Part shown: positions 1-6,049 of the stretch, piece by piece
Layout: the number at the start of each line of letters is the position of its first letter
Numbering within the stretch: position 1 is the stretch's first letter
Origin: Candidatus Zixiibacteriota bacterium
GTDB taxonomy: Bacteria; Zixibacteria; MSB-5A5; UBA10806
Assembly: GCA_003520965.1 (NCBI GenBank)
Contig: DOTU01000274.1
Location: 2,934 to 10,199 of the forward strand
Direction: 5' to 3'
DNA length: 7,266 nucleotides
The notes under the pieces: model-generated
What the model saw: the letters and a program-made list of their open reading frames with translations, nothing else
What the model was told of the DNA's origin: nothing
Database searches by the model: none
Position numbers and translations under genes: made by a program

Positions 1-3
1 TAT

Positions 4-984
4 TCACCTTTTTTCTCCCTCTTTGCTTTCTTCGTTCGGGGTAGACAGCGATTTAATGTAGGCGATAAGGGCATCGATATCGTTATCTTTCAACACTCCC
101 TGAAAGGTAGGCATAACCGGCGGAAAGGCACGAACCACTTTCGCCTGCGGTTCGAGGATTGATTCTCTGATATAGTTTTCATCGACTTTGGCCTGCCCTC
201 CCCCCTCAAGCTGAACAGTACTGCCGTAAGCGCCTTTGAAGGTGGGGCCGACACTGGGGATGCCATCGGTAGAATGGCAACTAAAGCATCCTTTGGAGCG
301 ATACAGCGATTCGCCATATTTCTCCGGTGATATGCCTGCGGCCGGGCTGACGGCACTGCTGTCTAACCATTTGGCATAATCAGATTCGGAGAGAACACGC
401 ACTTTACCGCTCATCTGCGAATGTCCCCGGCCACAATACTCGGCGCACTCGATAAGATGCTCTCCGGGATCGGGAGCCTCGAACCAAACGGTAGTATAAC
501 GGTTGGGGAGGACATCCTGCTTAACGCGGAAATCGGGCACGAAGAAACTGTGGATGACGTCGGTGGAGGACATGAGCAGACGGATAGGTTTACCGGCAGG
601 CACGACAAGCTCGCTGGCGCTATTGGCCCCGTTGGGATAAGTGAAAGTCCACATCCAACGTTGGGCGGTCAGCCGAATTTCCAATGCATCTTTTGGGGTG
701 ATACTTTGCACCAAATAAACCTTGAAACCAAAGATGAAAATAATGATCACGATGATGATGGGGATGCCTGTCCAGAGAATCTCAAGAGTGGTGTTGTGAT
801 CTATTTGCGGCGTGGGGCCGGTAGCCTGGCGCCGTTTATATTTCAAGACGAAAATTGTGGCCGCGCCGATCACGAGAACAAAAAAGAAAATGCTGATCCC
901 CAGGATGAAATAGAAGAGCGAGTCAACTTGAGAGGCAACTGTTGAGCTCTGAGGCGGCAGCAATAATGTTCCGATACTATCCAT
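4..984 (-). CDS. coxB: Cytochrome c oxidase subunit II with fused cytochrome c domain (caa3 type)
   Basis: Subunit II of a heme-copper oxygen reductase, 326 residues, the electron entry point of the oxidase. Two membrane spans lie at about 24-48 and 69-92. A cupredoxin domain follows with the aromatic electron-entry region QRWMWTFTYPNG (108-119) and a complete CuA ligand set: His145 (STDVIHSF), then Cys180, Glu182, Cys184, His188 and Met191 in CAEYCGRGHSQM. Residues ~220-313 form a class I cytochrome c domain with heme motif CFSCH (Cys233, Cys236, His237) and probable distal ligand Met291 (PPVMPTF). This makes it the caa3 form, which can take electrons directly from ACIII through heme-heme contact. 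The tail after 313 is charged and short. The start has a good GGAG 7 nt upstream. The gene ends 3 bp from the window edge; coxA is expected next but not seen. Confidence 0.97.
   Translation of the reverse strand: MDSIGTLLLPPQSSTVASQVDSLFYFILGISIFFFVLVIGAATIFVLKYKRRQATGPTPQIDHNTTLEILWTGIPIIIVIIIFIFGFKVYLVQSITPKDALEIRLTAQRWMWTFTYPNGANSASELVVPAGKPIRLLMSSTDVIHSFFVPDFRVKQDVLPNRYTTVWFEAPDPGEHLIECAEYCGRGHSQMSGKVRVLSESDYAKWLDSSAVSPAAGISPEKYGESLYRSKGCFSCHSTDGIPSVGPTFKGAYGSTVQLEGGGQAKVDENYIRESILEPQAKVVRAFPPVMPTFQGVLKDNDIDALIAYIKSLSTPNEESKEGEKR
5..10 (-). promoter_or_regulatory. Possible ribosome binding site of the next gene (expected coxA)
   Basis: AGGTGA on the minus strand overlaps the coxB stop codon. 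It could serve a gene that starts just beyond the left edge. The downstream gene is not visible, so this is tentative. Confidence 0.35.
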
Positions 985-991
985 GGGCTAT

Positions 992-995
992 CTCC
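992..995 (-). promoter_or_regulatory. Ribosome binding site of coxB
   Basis: GGAG on the minus strand with 7-nt spacing to the coxB ATG at 984. It lies in the 20-bp gap after sco and supports the chosen start. Confidence 0.75.
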
Positions 996-1004
996 GGCAA
1001 TATA

Positions 1005-1859
1005 TCAACTCGCAACAACGTTATCGGTTTTGTTATGCCGCTCTCGTTTCCAAAGAACCAAGAGGAGGAGGGCAATCGCGATAACTGTTAGTATTCCGGC
1101 AAGCTTCATTAGATTCGTGGCAAAGAGGACATACCCTTTGGCCTCGGGGTTATAATGATAACAGAACAGGATGATACGATCGATGGTGGTGCCGATTTTC
1201 CCCTCGGAGGCCTCCAACAGCGCCAGCTTAAGATCCTGTTTTTTGAATTCGATTCCGTAGAGATAACGCGAGATGCGGCCATCGCCCGATAAGATCATAG
1301 CCACTGCCGGATGCGCAAATTGCTTGAGTTGAGGATCATAGTAGTATTGGAACCCAACACTTTGGGCCAGGGAACGGATATCGGGGCCATCGCCTACAAA
1401 AAAGCGCCAGCCGTCCTCGCTGCCGGGTTTGCCAACAACCGGCAGAAGATTCTCGCGCTTGGCATGAGCTAACTGTGCGGTTTCGGTGGAGTCGATGCTG
1501 ATTGTCAGGACCTGGAATTTATCACCGGGGGTCCAATCGAGATCGTGCAAGCCATCGGCCACACCATTGAGGACCAAAGTGCAAAGCATGGGGCATTCAT
1601 AATAGGCGAGAACCAGAATCACCGGCCGGCCCGGTTTGAAATAGTCGCCGAGTTTGACCTTCTCGCCGGCATCGTTGGTAAATGTAAGGTCGAAAGGAAT
1701 TTTCTCACCTAAATGCTCGGTGACATCGACCGCTTTTAACTCTGCGGGTGGCAGAGGCTGAATAAGCTGGGCTTTGAGAGGCGAACCAGACCATAGAAAT
1801 AGAAAAGAAATCATTAATAAAACAATAGTGCGGGTGATTCTATTCTTGTTATTATTCAT
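1005..1859 (-). CDS. sco: Sco1/SenC-family copper chaperone with C-terminal membrane anchor
   Basis: Periplasmic thioredoxin-fold protein, 284 residues, expected to deliver copper to, or keep reduced, the CuA site of the CoxB encoded next. Residues 1-30 look like a cleavable signal peptide (likely after LKA). The copper/redox motif CPMLC (Cys89, Cys93) lies in VLAYYECPMLC. The conserved third ligand is His183 in FAHPAVAMILSGDGRISRYLYG. Near the end is LFCYHYNPEAKGY (Cys233, His235), then a membrane span at about 246-270 and a basic cytoplasmic tail. This C-terminal anchor marks a Sco subgroup I associate with ACIII/oxidase loci, unlike the N-terminally anchored mitochondrial type. The frame stays open upstream to about 2030, but that part overlaps the previous gene and reads through a hairpin, so I chose the ATG at 1859, which begins the signal peptide. 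The ribosome site is weak. The gap to coxB is 20 bp. Confidence 0.93.
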   Translation of the reverse strand: MNNNKNRITRTIVLLMISFLFLWSGSPLKAQLIQPLPPAELKAVDVTEHLGEKIPFDLTFTNDAGEKVKLGDYFKPGRPVILVLAYYECPMLCTLVLNGVADGLHDLDWTPGDKFQVLTISIDSTETAQLAHAKRENLLPVVGKPGSEDGWRFFVGDGPDIRSLAQSVGFQYYYDPQLKQFAHPAVAMILSGDGRISRYLYGIEFKKQDLKLALLEASEGKIGTTIDRIILFCYHYNPEAKGYVLFATNLMKLAGILTVIAIALLLLVLWKRERHNKTDNVVAS

Positions 1860-1887
1860 CTGCAATCTCGCATTTTGACCGCTTAGG

Positions 1888-1909
1888 TGTCGGGTCAGGC
1901 GACCCGACA
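1888..1909. repeat. Perfect 9-bp inverted repeat with 4-nt loop in the gap before sco
   Basis: Arms TGTCGGGTC (1888-1896) and GACCCGACA (1901-1909) are perfect complements around a 4-base loop (AGGC on plus). The stem is GC-rich and sits in the 67-bp gap between the small membrane protein gene and sco, 28 bp before the sco start. Neither strand has a T-run after the stem, so it is not a typical intrinsic terminator. It could be an RNA processing or stability element in the polycistronic mRNA, a copy of a REP-like dispersed repeat, or a protein-binding palindrome. The window contains only this copy. Confidence 0.8.
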
Positions 1910-1926
1910 GCACAGTAAATGACTTC

Positions 1927-2280
1927 CTAACGCGCTTTTCGGTTCCCCGTCGTGCTGTTTTGATAGGCCCGATTCGCCAATATCTCCATCGCCCGATCGA
2001 TGGGGATTTGATAGATACCATTGGCAGCATCTATAACTTTATAAGCGCTCAGAACCTCATCCTCATGGCTGCGCAACTCACGAAGCTGAGCCGAAACGGG
2101 TTGTAAAACAACTTTTTCAACTTGCTCTTCTTTGCTGATCTGAAAAAACTCGTCAACAACATAGACGGACGCCGCCAATAGAATCAGGGCGATCAAGGCG
2201 ACAAGAACGATGAGGCGCACATTAAGATCGCGCTTTTCGTATCCCGGTTCAGATTGATGTTTGCTCTCAGGTATATCCAT
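1927..2280 (-). CDS. Small single-span membrane protein of unknown function in the act-sco-cox cluster
   Basis: Protein of 117 residues that I cannot name. Residues 1-21 are hydrophilic and charged (ESKHQSEPGYEKRDLNVR). One strong membrane span follows at about 22-44, then a 73-residue soluble part. N-terminal Lys/Arg before the span suggests the C-terminal part faces the periplasm. That part holds a charged, probably helical region (54-80) and then a segment AYKVIDAANGIYQIPIDRAMEILANR. From memory, proteins with a C-terminal pattern like 'G...R/QIPI-RAME-LA-RG' are common in ACIII and oxidase gene clusters, usually between actF and sco, so this looks like a conserved partner and not a spurious frame. 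It starts 8 bp after actF, with only a weak AGAG upstream. An accessory or assembly role for ACIII or the oxidase is an inference from position alone. Confidence 0.85.
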   Translation of the reverse strand: MDIPESKHQSEPGYEKRDLNVRLIVLVALIALILLAASVYVVDEFFQISKEEQVEKVVLQPVSAQLRELRSHEDEVLSAYKVIDAANGIYQIPIDRAMEILANRAYQNSTTGNRKAR

Positions 2281-2288
2281 AAATATCT

Positions 2289-3467
2289 CTAATCGCTTTG
2301 CAAACCGATTGAGGCTTTGAGACGGGGGTCAGTAACCGGTATCAATGGTTCGGAGCTTAATCGTCGCCAGAAATACCAGAGGAACAGACCACCGATCCCG
2401 ACCATAGTAGCCAGATCGATCCAAACGGATTGCAAGGCATGTTCGGCATGGCCGGGCCTGATGACCCAATAGAGATCCACCCAGTGCATGAGAAGAAGCC
2501 AGAAGCCCATAAAGGTCATCATGGGCAGGCTGCGTTTGGCGCTGCGAGTAATTAGGATTATGAATGGAAAGACGAAATGGCCGAAAACGATCAGCAGCGA
2601 GGCCACGTTCCACCATCCACCCCAGCGCGCATGATACAACTGAGTTTCCTCGGGAATATTCCCGTACCAGATCAGAAAATATTGGGCAAAAGCGATATAC
2701 GCCCAGAAAACAACGAAAGTGAACAGGAGCTTGCCTAAATCATGATAATGCTCAGGAGTGATGATATCTTTCAAGTAACCGCGACGTTGGAGATAAATTA
2801 CTGTCAGCGTGAGAAAAGCCAGACAGGAAAGGACAGATCCCGAATAGATATATACTCCAAAAGCGGTTGAGTACCAGGCGGCGTTAAGGGACATCAGCCA
2901 ATCGAAAGAAGCGAAGGTAAATGTAAAAGCGAAAGCAACCATGCCGGGAGCGCTGATACGACGCAAGCGGATGGTGCGGTTTTCGTCATGCTCCTTATCC
3001 TGAGCTATCGATAATTTGTATAAGGCGCGGGTCAAAAATATCCAGACAGCAAAATATAGAACGGTTCTAATAATAAAAAAGGGAGTGTTAAGGTAAACCG
3101 CTTTCCCTCGCAATACGGGATTCTCCGCTAATATATCAGCATGGCTCCAGTGATAGAGATTGCCGATACCGAAAAGGATGGGGATAACAAAAATCGCCAG
3201 GAAGGGAATCATGCTCATGATATTTTCGGCGATACGGCGCAGAACAATGCTCCAGGTAGCGTTGACCAGATGATGCAGCATTACGAAAAAGAGACCGCCT
3301 AGAGCGACCGTCAGCCAAAAAGTAAAAGCTGTCAGATAAGCGAAGAAAAAATGATTTCTATCGATAAAAAAGCCAAGCAAGCTTAAGGCCAGGCCAATTA
3401 TCCCAATAATTAAAGCTCGATTTCCAAAGCGGCTGCCATCCTTTATCTTAAACGTATCTATCATCAT
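2289..3467 (-). CDS. actF: Alternative complex III membrane subunit ActF (NrfD-like)
   Basis: Second large polytopic subunit of ACIII, 392 residues, distantly related to ActC and, like it, part of the membrane core of the complex. About ten hydrophobic spans are visible, from ~18-35 to ~347-367. Family-typical segments include the HHLVNATWSIVLRRIAENI stretch at 65-83 (after TM2), SFDWLMSLNAAWYSTAFGVY at 187-206, FWAYIAFAQYFLIWYGNIPEE at 254-274 and HWVDLYWVIRP at 328-338. The gene starts with two adjacent ATG codons (3467 and 3464). The only upstream Shine-Dalgarno-like bases are a weak GAG, which is spaced better for the second ATG, so the start is uncertain by one residue. It lies 4 bp after actE and 8 bp before the small membrane protein gene, which suggests one transcript. 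Confidence 0.95.
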   Translation of the reverse strand: MMIDTFKIKDGSRFGNRALIIGIIGLALSLLGFFIDRNHFFFAYLTAFTFWLTVALGGLFFVMLHHLVNATWSIVLRRIAENIMSMIPFLAIFVIPILFGIGNLYHWSHADILAENPVLRGKAVYLNTPFFIIRTVLYFAVWIFLTRALYKLSIAQDKEHDENRTIRLRRISAPGMVAFAFTFTFASFDWLMSLNAAWYSTAFGVYIYSGSVLSCLAFLTLTVIYLQRRGYLKDIITPEHYHDLGKLLFTFVVFWAYIAFAQYFLIWYGNIPEETQLYHARWGGWWNVASLLIVFGHFVFPFIILITRSAKRSLPMMTFMGFWLLLMHWVDLYWVIRPGHAEHALQSVWIDLATMVGIGGLFLWYFWRRLSSEPLIPVTDPRLKASIGLQSD

Positions 3468-3471
3468 GATC

Positions 3472-4071
3472 TCATTTTAGGTTGCCGCGCATTTCGGGGG
3501 GAACATCCTCCAAGTGTGCGTTCTGGCTAAGCTGTAAGGCGCGGATATAACTGATGATCGCCCATCGATCTTCCACACGCACCTGATCGCCATAGGACGG
3601 CATGGTGTGGACGCCGTTGGTGATGACATCGAAGAACTCGCCATCGGGGAACTGCCGGATACGATCGGAGTGGAATGACGGCGGCGGGTTAAGGCCGTGC
3701 TTGACAACAATCCCCTGGCCGTCACCCAACCGGCTATGACATGGGGAACAGTAGATATTGAAACGCTCTTTTCCTCGCGAGAGAAGCTTTGGAGTCACGA
3801 GCACAGGAGATACGGCGACAGGATTACCCTGGCTGTCTTTGCCGAAATAGTAAATGCTATCCGCCGGGAGCCATCCCTGCGGCACGGTTCCCGGAACAGG
3901 CTCTCGCATGGTGGCGCCGTCGGCAAAGAAGTTGCTCTCCGATTGAGGATTATATCGAGGTTGCTTGTGCATATCCTGAATAACGTGAATGGGCGGTTTA
4001 TCGGATGGAACGCCGCGAACACAACTCAATAGCGCTGCCGAACAGAGGGAAATGAACAAGGCGCGTTTCAT
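3472..4071 (-). CDS. actE: Alternative complex III monoheme cytochrome c lipoprotein ActE
   Basis: Membrane-anchored monoheme cytochrome c of ACIII, 199 residues, expected on the periplasmic face. It probably relays electrons towards the cytochrome c domain of the oxidase. The N-terminus is a lipoprotein signal: MKR, a hydrophobic stretch, then lipobox LLSC with lipidated Cys17. Residues 32-63 (QDMHKQPRYNPQ... FFADG...R.PVPGTV) are the characteristic ActE N-terminal segment. The heme site is CSPCH at 108-112 within NIYCSPCHSRLGDGQG. Met157 in the TMPSYGDQV motif is the expected distal heme ligand. The fold ends with DRWAIISYIRALQLSQ, the usual last helix of class I cytochrome c. The start overlaps the actD stop by 4 nt and has a strong GGAGGT upstream. 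The gap to actF is 4 bp. Confidence 0.95.
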   Translation of the reverse strand: MKRALFISLCSAALLSCVRGVPSDKPPIHVIQDMHKQPRYNPQSESNFFADGATMREPVPGTVPQGWLPADSIYYFGKDSQGNPVAVSPVLVTPKLLSRGKERFNIYCSPCHSRLGDGQGIVVKHGLNPPPSFHSDRIRQFPDGEFFDVITNGVHTMPSYGDQVRVEDRWAIISYIRALQLSQNAHLEDVPPEMRGNLK

Positions 4072-4604
4072 TCTCCTAAAACCTCCAGGTTTTTGCCGCC
4101 GATCTCGTTCAGAAGAGCGGATGTTTTTTCGGTATTGAACAATGGATCGTTTGATTCGACGCTGATGAAAAAGGAGTCGTCGGAAAATTTCTCGAATTTT
4201 TCGGATTCGAAAAGAGGATGATTAAAACGGGGCAGCTTGCTTAAAAACAACATTCCGAAAAACGAGGCAAAGGCGGCCAGCAAAACTGTAAGCGCGAAAG
4301 TCACCGGAGTATAAGCCGGATAGCTGTTGAATGGCTTACCGGAAACGATGAGAGGATAATCAATTGTCGACATCCAGTATTGCATGGCCAGAGCGATGGT
4401 AAATCCTATTGCGGCGGCAACACCGGCGAAGAAAGCTAACTTGGAGCGCCCGATACCCATCGCCTGATTAAGACCGTGAATAGGGAATGGCGAATGGCAA
4501 TCGAAGCTCTTATATCCGGCATCACGAAGCTTACTGGCAGCTTTGAGAAGCTCGGCGGGGCTTCCGAATTCGGCTAATATTACAGTGCCTTTTTCTTTCG
4601 CCAT
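4068..4604 (-). CDS. actD: Alternative complex III membrane subunit ActD (DUF3341)
   Basis: Small membrane subunit of ACIII, DUF3341 family, 178 residues with the start chosen here. The N-terminal soluble part (1-54) has the family pattern: a short beta segment (GTVILAEFGSPAELLKAASKLRDAGY), then a DCHSPFPIHGLNQAMG segment at 35-50. Two hydrophobic spans follow at about 55-78 and 99-123, then a C-terminal soluble part ending with FFISVES. The family role is structural: ActD clamps the membrane core and has no cofactor. The frame can be extended to a GTG at 4646 (14 more residues), but the ATG at 4604 has an AGGA at 4612-4615 with 7-nt spacing, starts 4 bp after the actC stop, and gives the usual N-terminus. 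The stop overlaps the actE start (ATGA, 4068-4071). Confidence 0.94.
   Translation of the reverse strand: MAKEKGTVILAEFGSPAELLKAASKLRDAGYKSFDCHSPFPIHGLNQAMGIGRSKLAFFAGVAAAIGFTIALAMQYWMSTIDYPLIVSGKPFNSYPAYTPVTFALTVLLAAFASFFGMLFLSKLPRFNHPLFESEKFEKFSDDSFFISVESNDPLFNTEKTSALLNEIGGKNLEVLGE
4081..4086 (-). promoter_or_regulatory. Ribosome binding site of actE
   Basis: GGAGGT on the minus strand, 9 nt before the actE ATG at 4071 and inside the end of actD. A second AGGAG (4073-4077) is only 1 nt from the ATG and is probably too close to act. Together with the ATGA overlap it suggests re-initiation plus independent loading. Confidence 0.7.
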
Positions 4605-4608
4605 AGCG

Positions 4609-5991
4609 CTATCCTGCGATCTTCTCTGTTTCGAATTTAATGCCACCGCTATCGAGGTGATGGGTTGATGCTTGCGGCAAAATCGCCTTGACCTCGGACA
4701 TAGCGATCATGGGCAGAACGCGAAGGAACAGGAGGAAGAGAGTCAGAAAAACGCCGAATGAACCGACGAGCATACCGATATCGAAAATCGTTGGTTTGTA
4801 ATAATGCCAGCTTGACGGTAGAAAATCATGCGCAAGGGATGTTACGATAATAACAAATCGCTCAAACCACATCCCAATATTGATGAGGATCGAAGCGACA
4901 AAGAGCACCCAAATCGTGTTGCGTGCTTTTTTGAACCAGAAAATCTGCGGCACAAAAACATTACAACTGATCATAATCCAAAAAGCCCAGGCGTAAGGGC
5001 CGAAAGCTCGATTCATGAATGTGAATCGCTCATATATATTTCCGCTGTACCAGGACATGAACATCTCAACAATATAAGAGTAGCTGACAATAAGGCCGGT
5101 AGCCAGGATGATCTTGCACATTTTATCGAAATGATCGATGGTAATATAATTTTCCAGAGCGAATGCTTTACGGGCAATGATGGCCAGGGTCATAACCATG
5201 GCAAATCCTGAGAATATAGCTCCGGCCACAAAATAGGGCGGGAAGATAGTGCTGTGCCAGCCGGGCAGGACACTGACCGCGAAATCGGTGCTGACCACGC
5301 TATGAACCGACAGCACTAACGGCGTGGATATGCCAGCTAATAACAAATAGGCAACTTCGTAATGGCGCCATTGACGGTTACCTCCACGCCAGCCTAAAGA
5401 GAGAGCGCCATAGATGATTTTCTTAAGTTTTGTCTTCGCTCTGTATCTGAAGGTAGCCAGATCGGGAACCATGCCCAGATACCAGAAAAGAAGGGAGCAG
5501 GTAAAATAGGTTCCTACCGCGAAGAAGTCCCAGAGAAGCGGGCTGCGAAAATCGGGCCAGATGTTCATCTGATTGGGCAGCGGAAAAACATAGAAAAGAT
5601 ACCAGGGCCGTCCCACGTGAATGGCGGGCCAGATACCGGCGCTGATAATGGCAAAGATAGTCATGGCCTCGGCGAAACGATTGATCGAGGTTCTCCAACG
5701 CTGACGAAGCAGAAATAGAACGGCCGAGATCAGAGTTCCGGCGTGGCCGATACCAACCCAGAAGACAAAGTTGGTTATATCGAAGGCCCAGCCCACCGGG
5801 ACTTGATTTCCCCAAATTCCAATGCCGGTGAAAAAGAGGTGAATTAGAAAGGCCACGAAGAGAAGAGCTATCAGCCCGGTGAAACTGATGAGAATATACC
5901 AGGCGCGCGGAGTCTTGATCTCGACCACGCGGCTGATCGTCTCGGTCACCTCATGGAAGCCGGGATTGCCGCGAATCAGCGGCTGATCCAT
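4609..5991 (-). CDS. actC: Alternative complex III membrane subunit ActC (NrfD/PsrC family)
   Basis: Polytopic membrane subunit of ACIII, 460 residues, belonging to the NrfD/polysulfide-reductase PsrC family. In ACIII, ActC packs against ActB and is the probable site of quinol oxidation. The protein has about ten hydrophobic spans, beginning near residues 32-54 and 71-96 and ending near 360-380 and 403-427, with charged linkers such as 182-192 (RYRAKTKLKK). Family-like segments are the N-terminal GFHEVTETISRVVEI, the GHAGTLISAVL stretch at 82-92, the RPWYLFYVFPLPNQMNIWPDFRSP loop at 128-151 (Arg/Trp/Pro rich) and the WYSGNIYER loop at 314-322. The length is normal for ActC. The ATG at 5991 fits family N-termini but has no good Shine-Dalgarno (see findings). 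The stop is 4 bp before the preferred actD start, so actC and actD are probably translationally coupled. Confidence 0.96.
   Translation of the reverse strand: MDQPLIRGNPGFHEVTETISRVVEIKTPRAWYILISFTGLIALLFVAFLIHLFFTGIGIWGNQVPVGWAFDITNFVFWVGIGHAGTLISAVLFLLRQRWRTSINRFAEAMTIFAIISAGIWPAIHVGRPWYLFYVFPLPNQMNIWPDFRSPLLWDFFAVGTYFTCSLLFWYLGMVPDLATFRYRAKTKLKKIIYGALSLGWRGGNRQWRHYEVAYLLLAGISTPLVLSVHSVVSTDFAVSVLPGWHSTIFPPYFVAGAIFSGFAMVMTLAIIARKAFALENYITIDHFDKMCKIILATGLIVSYSYIVEMFMSWYSGNIYERFTFMNRAFGPYAWAFWIMISCNVFVPQIFWFKKARNTIWVLFVASILINIGMWFERFVIIVTSLAHDFLPSSWHYYKPTIFDIGMLVGSFGVFLTLFLLFLRVLPMIAMSEVKAILPQASTHHLDSGGIKFETEKIAG
4612..4615 (-). promoter_or_regulatory. Ribosome binding site that decides the actD start
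   Basis: AGGA on the minus strand, 7 nt before the ATG at 4604 and inside the last codons of actC. It favours the 178-residue ActD over the GTG-started 192-residue version. Confidence 0.65.
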
Positions 5992-6049
5992 CAGACTAAG
6001 AGATGCTGTCGATTCTGTGGCTATTTCTTACCTCTGCTAATCCAGATGT

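Noticed and set aside
421..945. 174-residue plus-strand open frame opposite coxB
   Set aside because: It lies fully inside the well-supported coxB on the other strand. It is hydrophilic and acidic with no recognisable domain and is explained by the codon pattern of coxB.
1888..1909. Hairpin before sco as an intrinsic terminator
   Set aside because: The stem is strong but neither strand has a T-rich run after it, and the operon continues logically into sco and coxB.
1860..2030. 57-residue upstream extension of the Sco frame
   Set aside because: It overlaps the small membrane protein gene, reads through the hairpin and would put a basic stretch before the signal peptide. The ATG at 1859 begins a normal signal peptide.
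4605..4646. 14-residue GTG-started extension of ActD
   Set aside because: It overlaps the actC end. The internal ATG at 4604 has the better ribosome site and gives the usual family N-terminus.
4828..5211. 127-residue plus-strand open frame opposite actC
   Set aside because: Antisense shadow of actC membrane-span codons. It is rich in Asn, Asp, His and Lys with no fold-like pattern.
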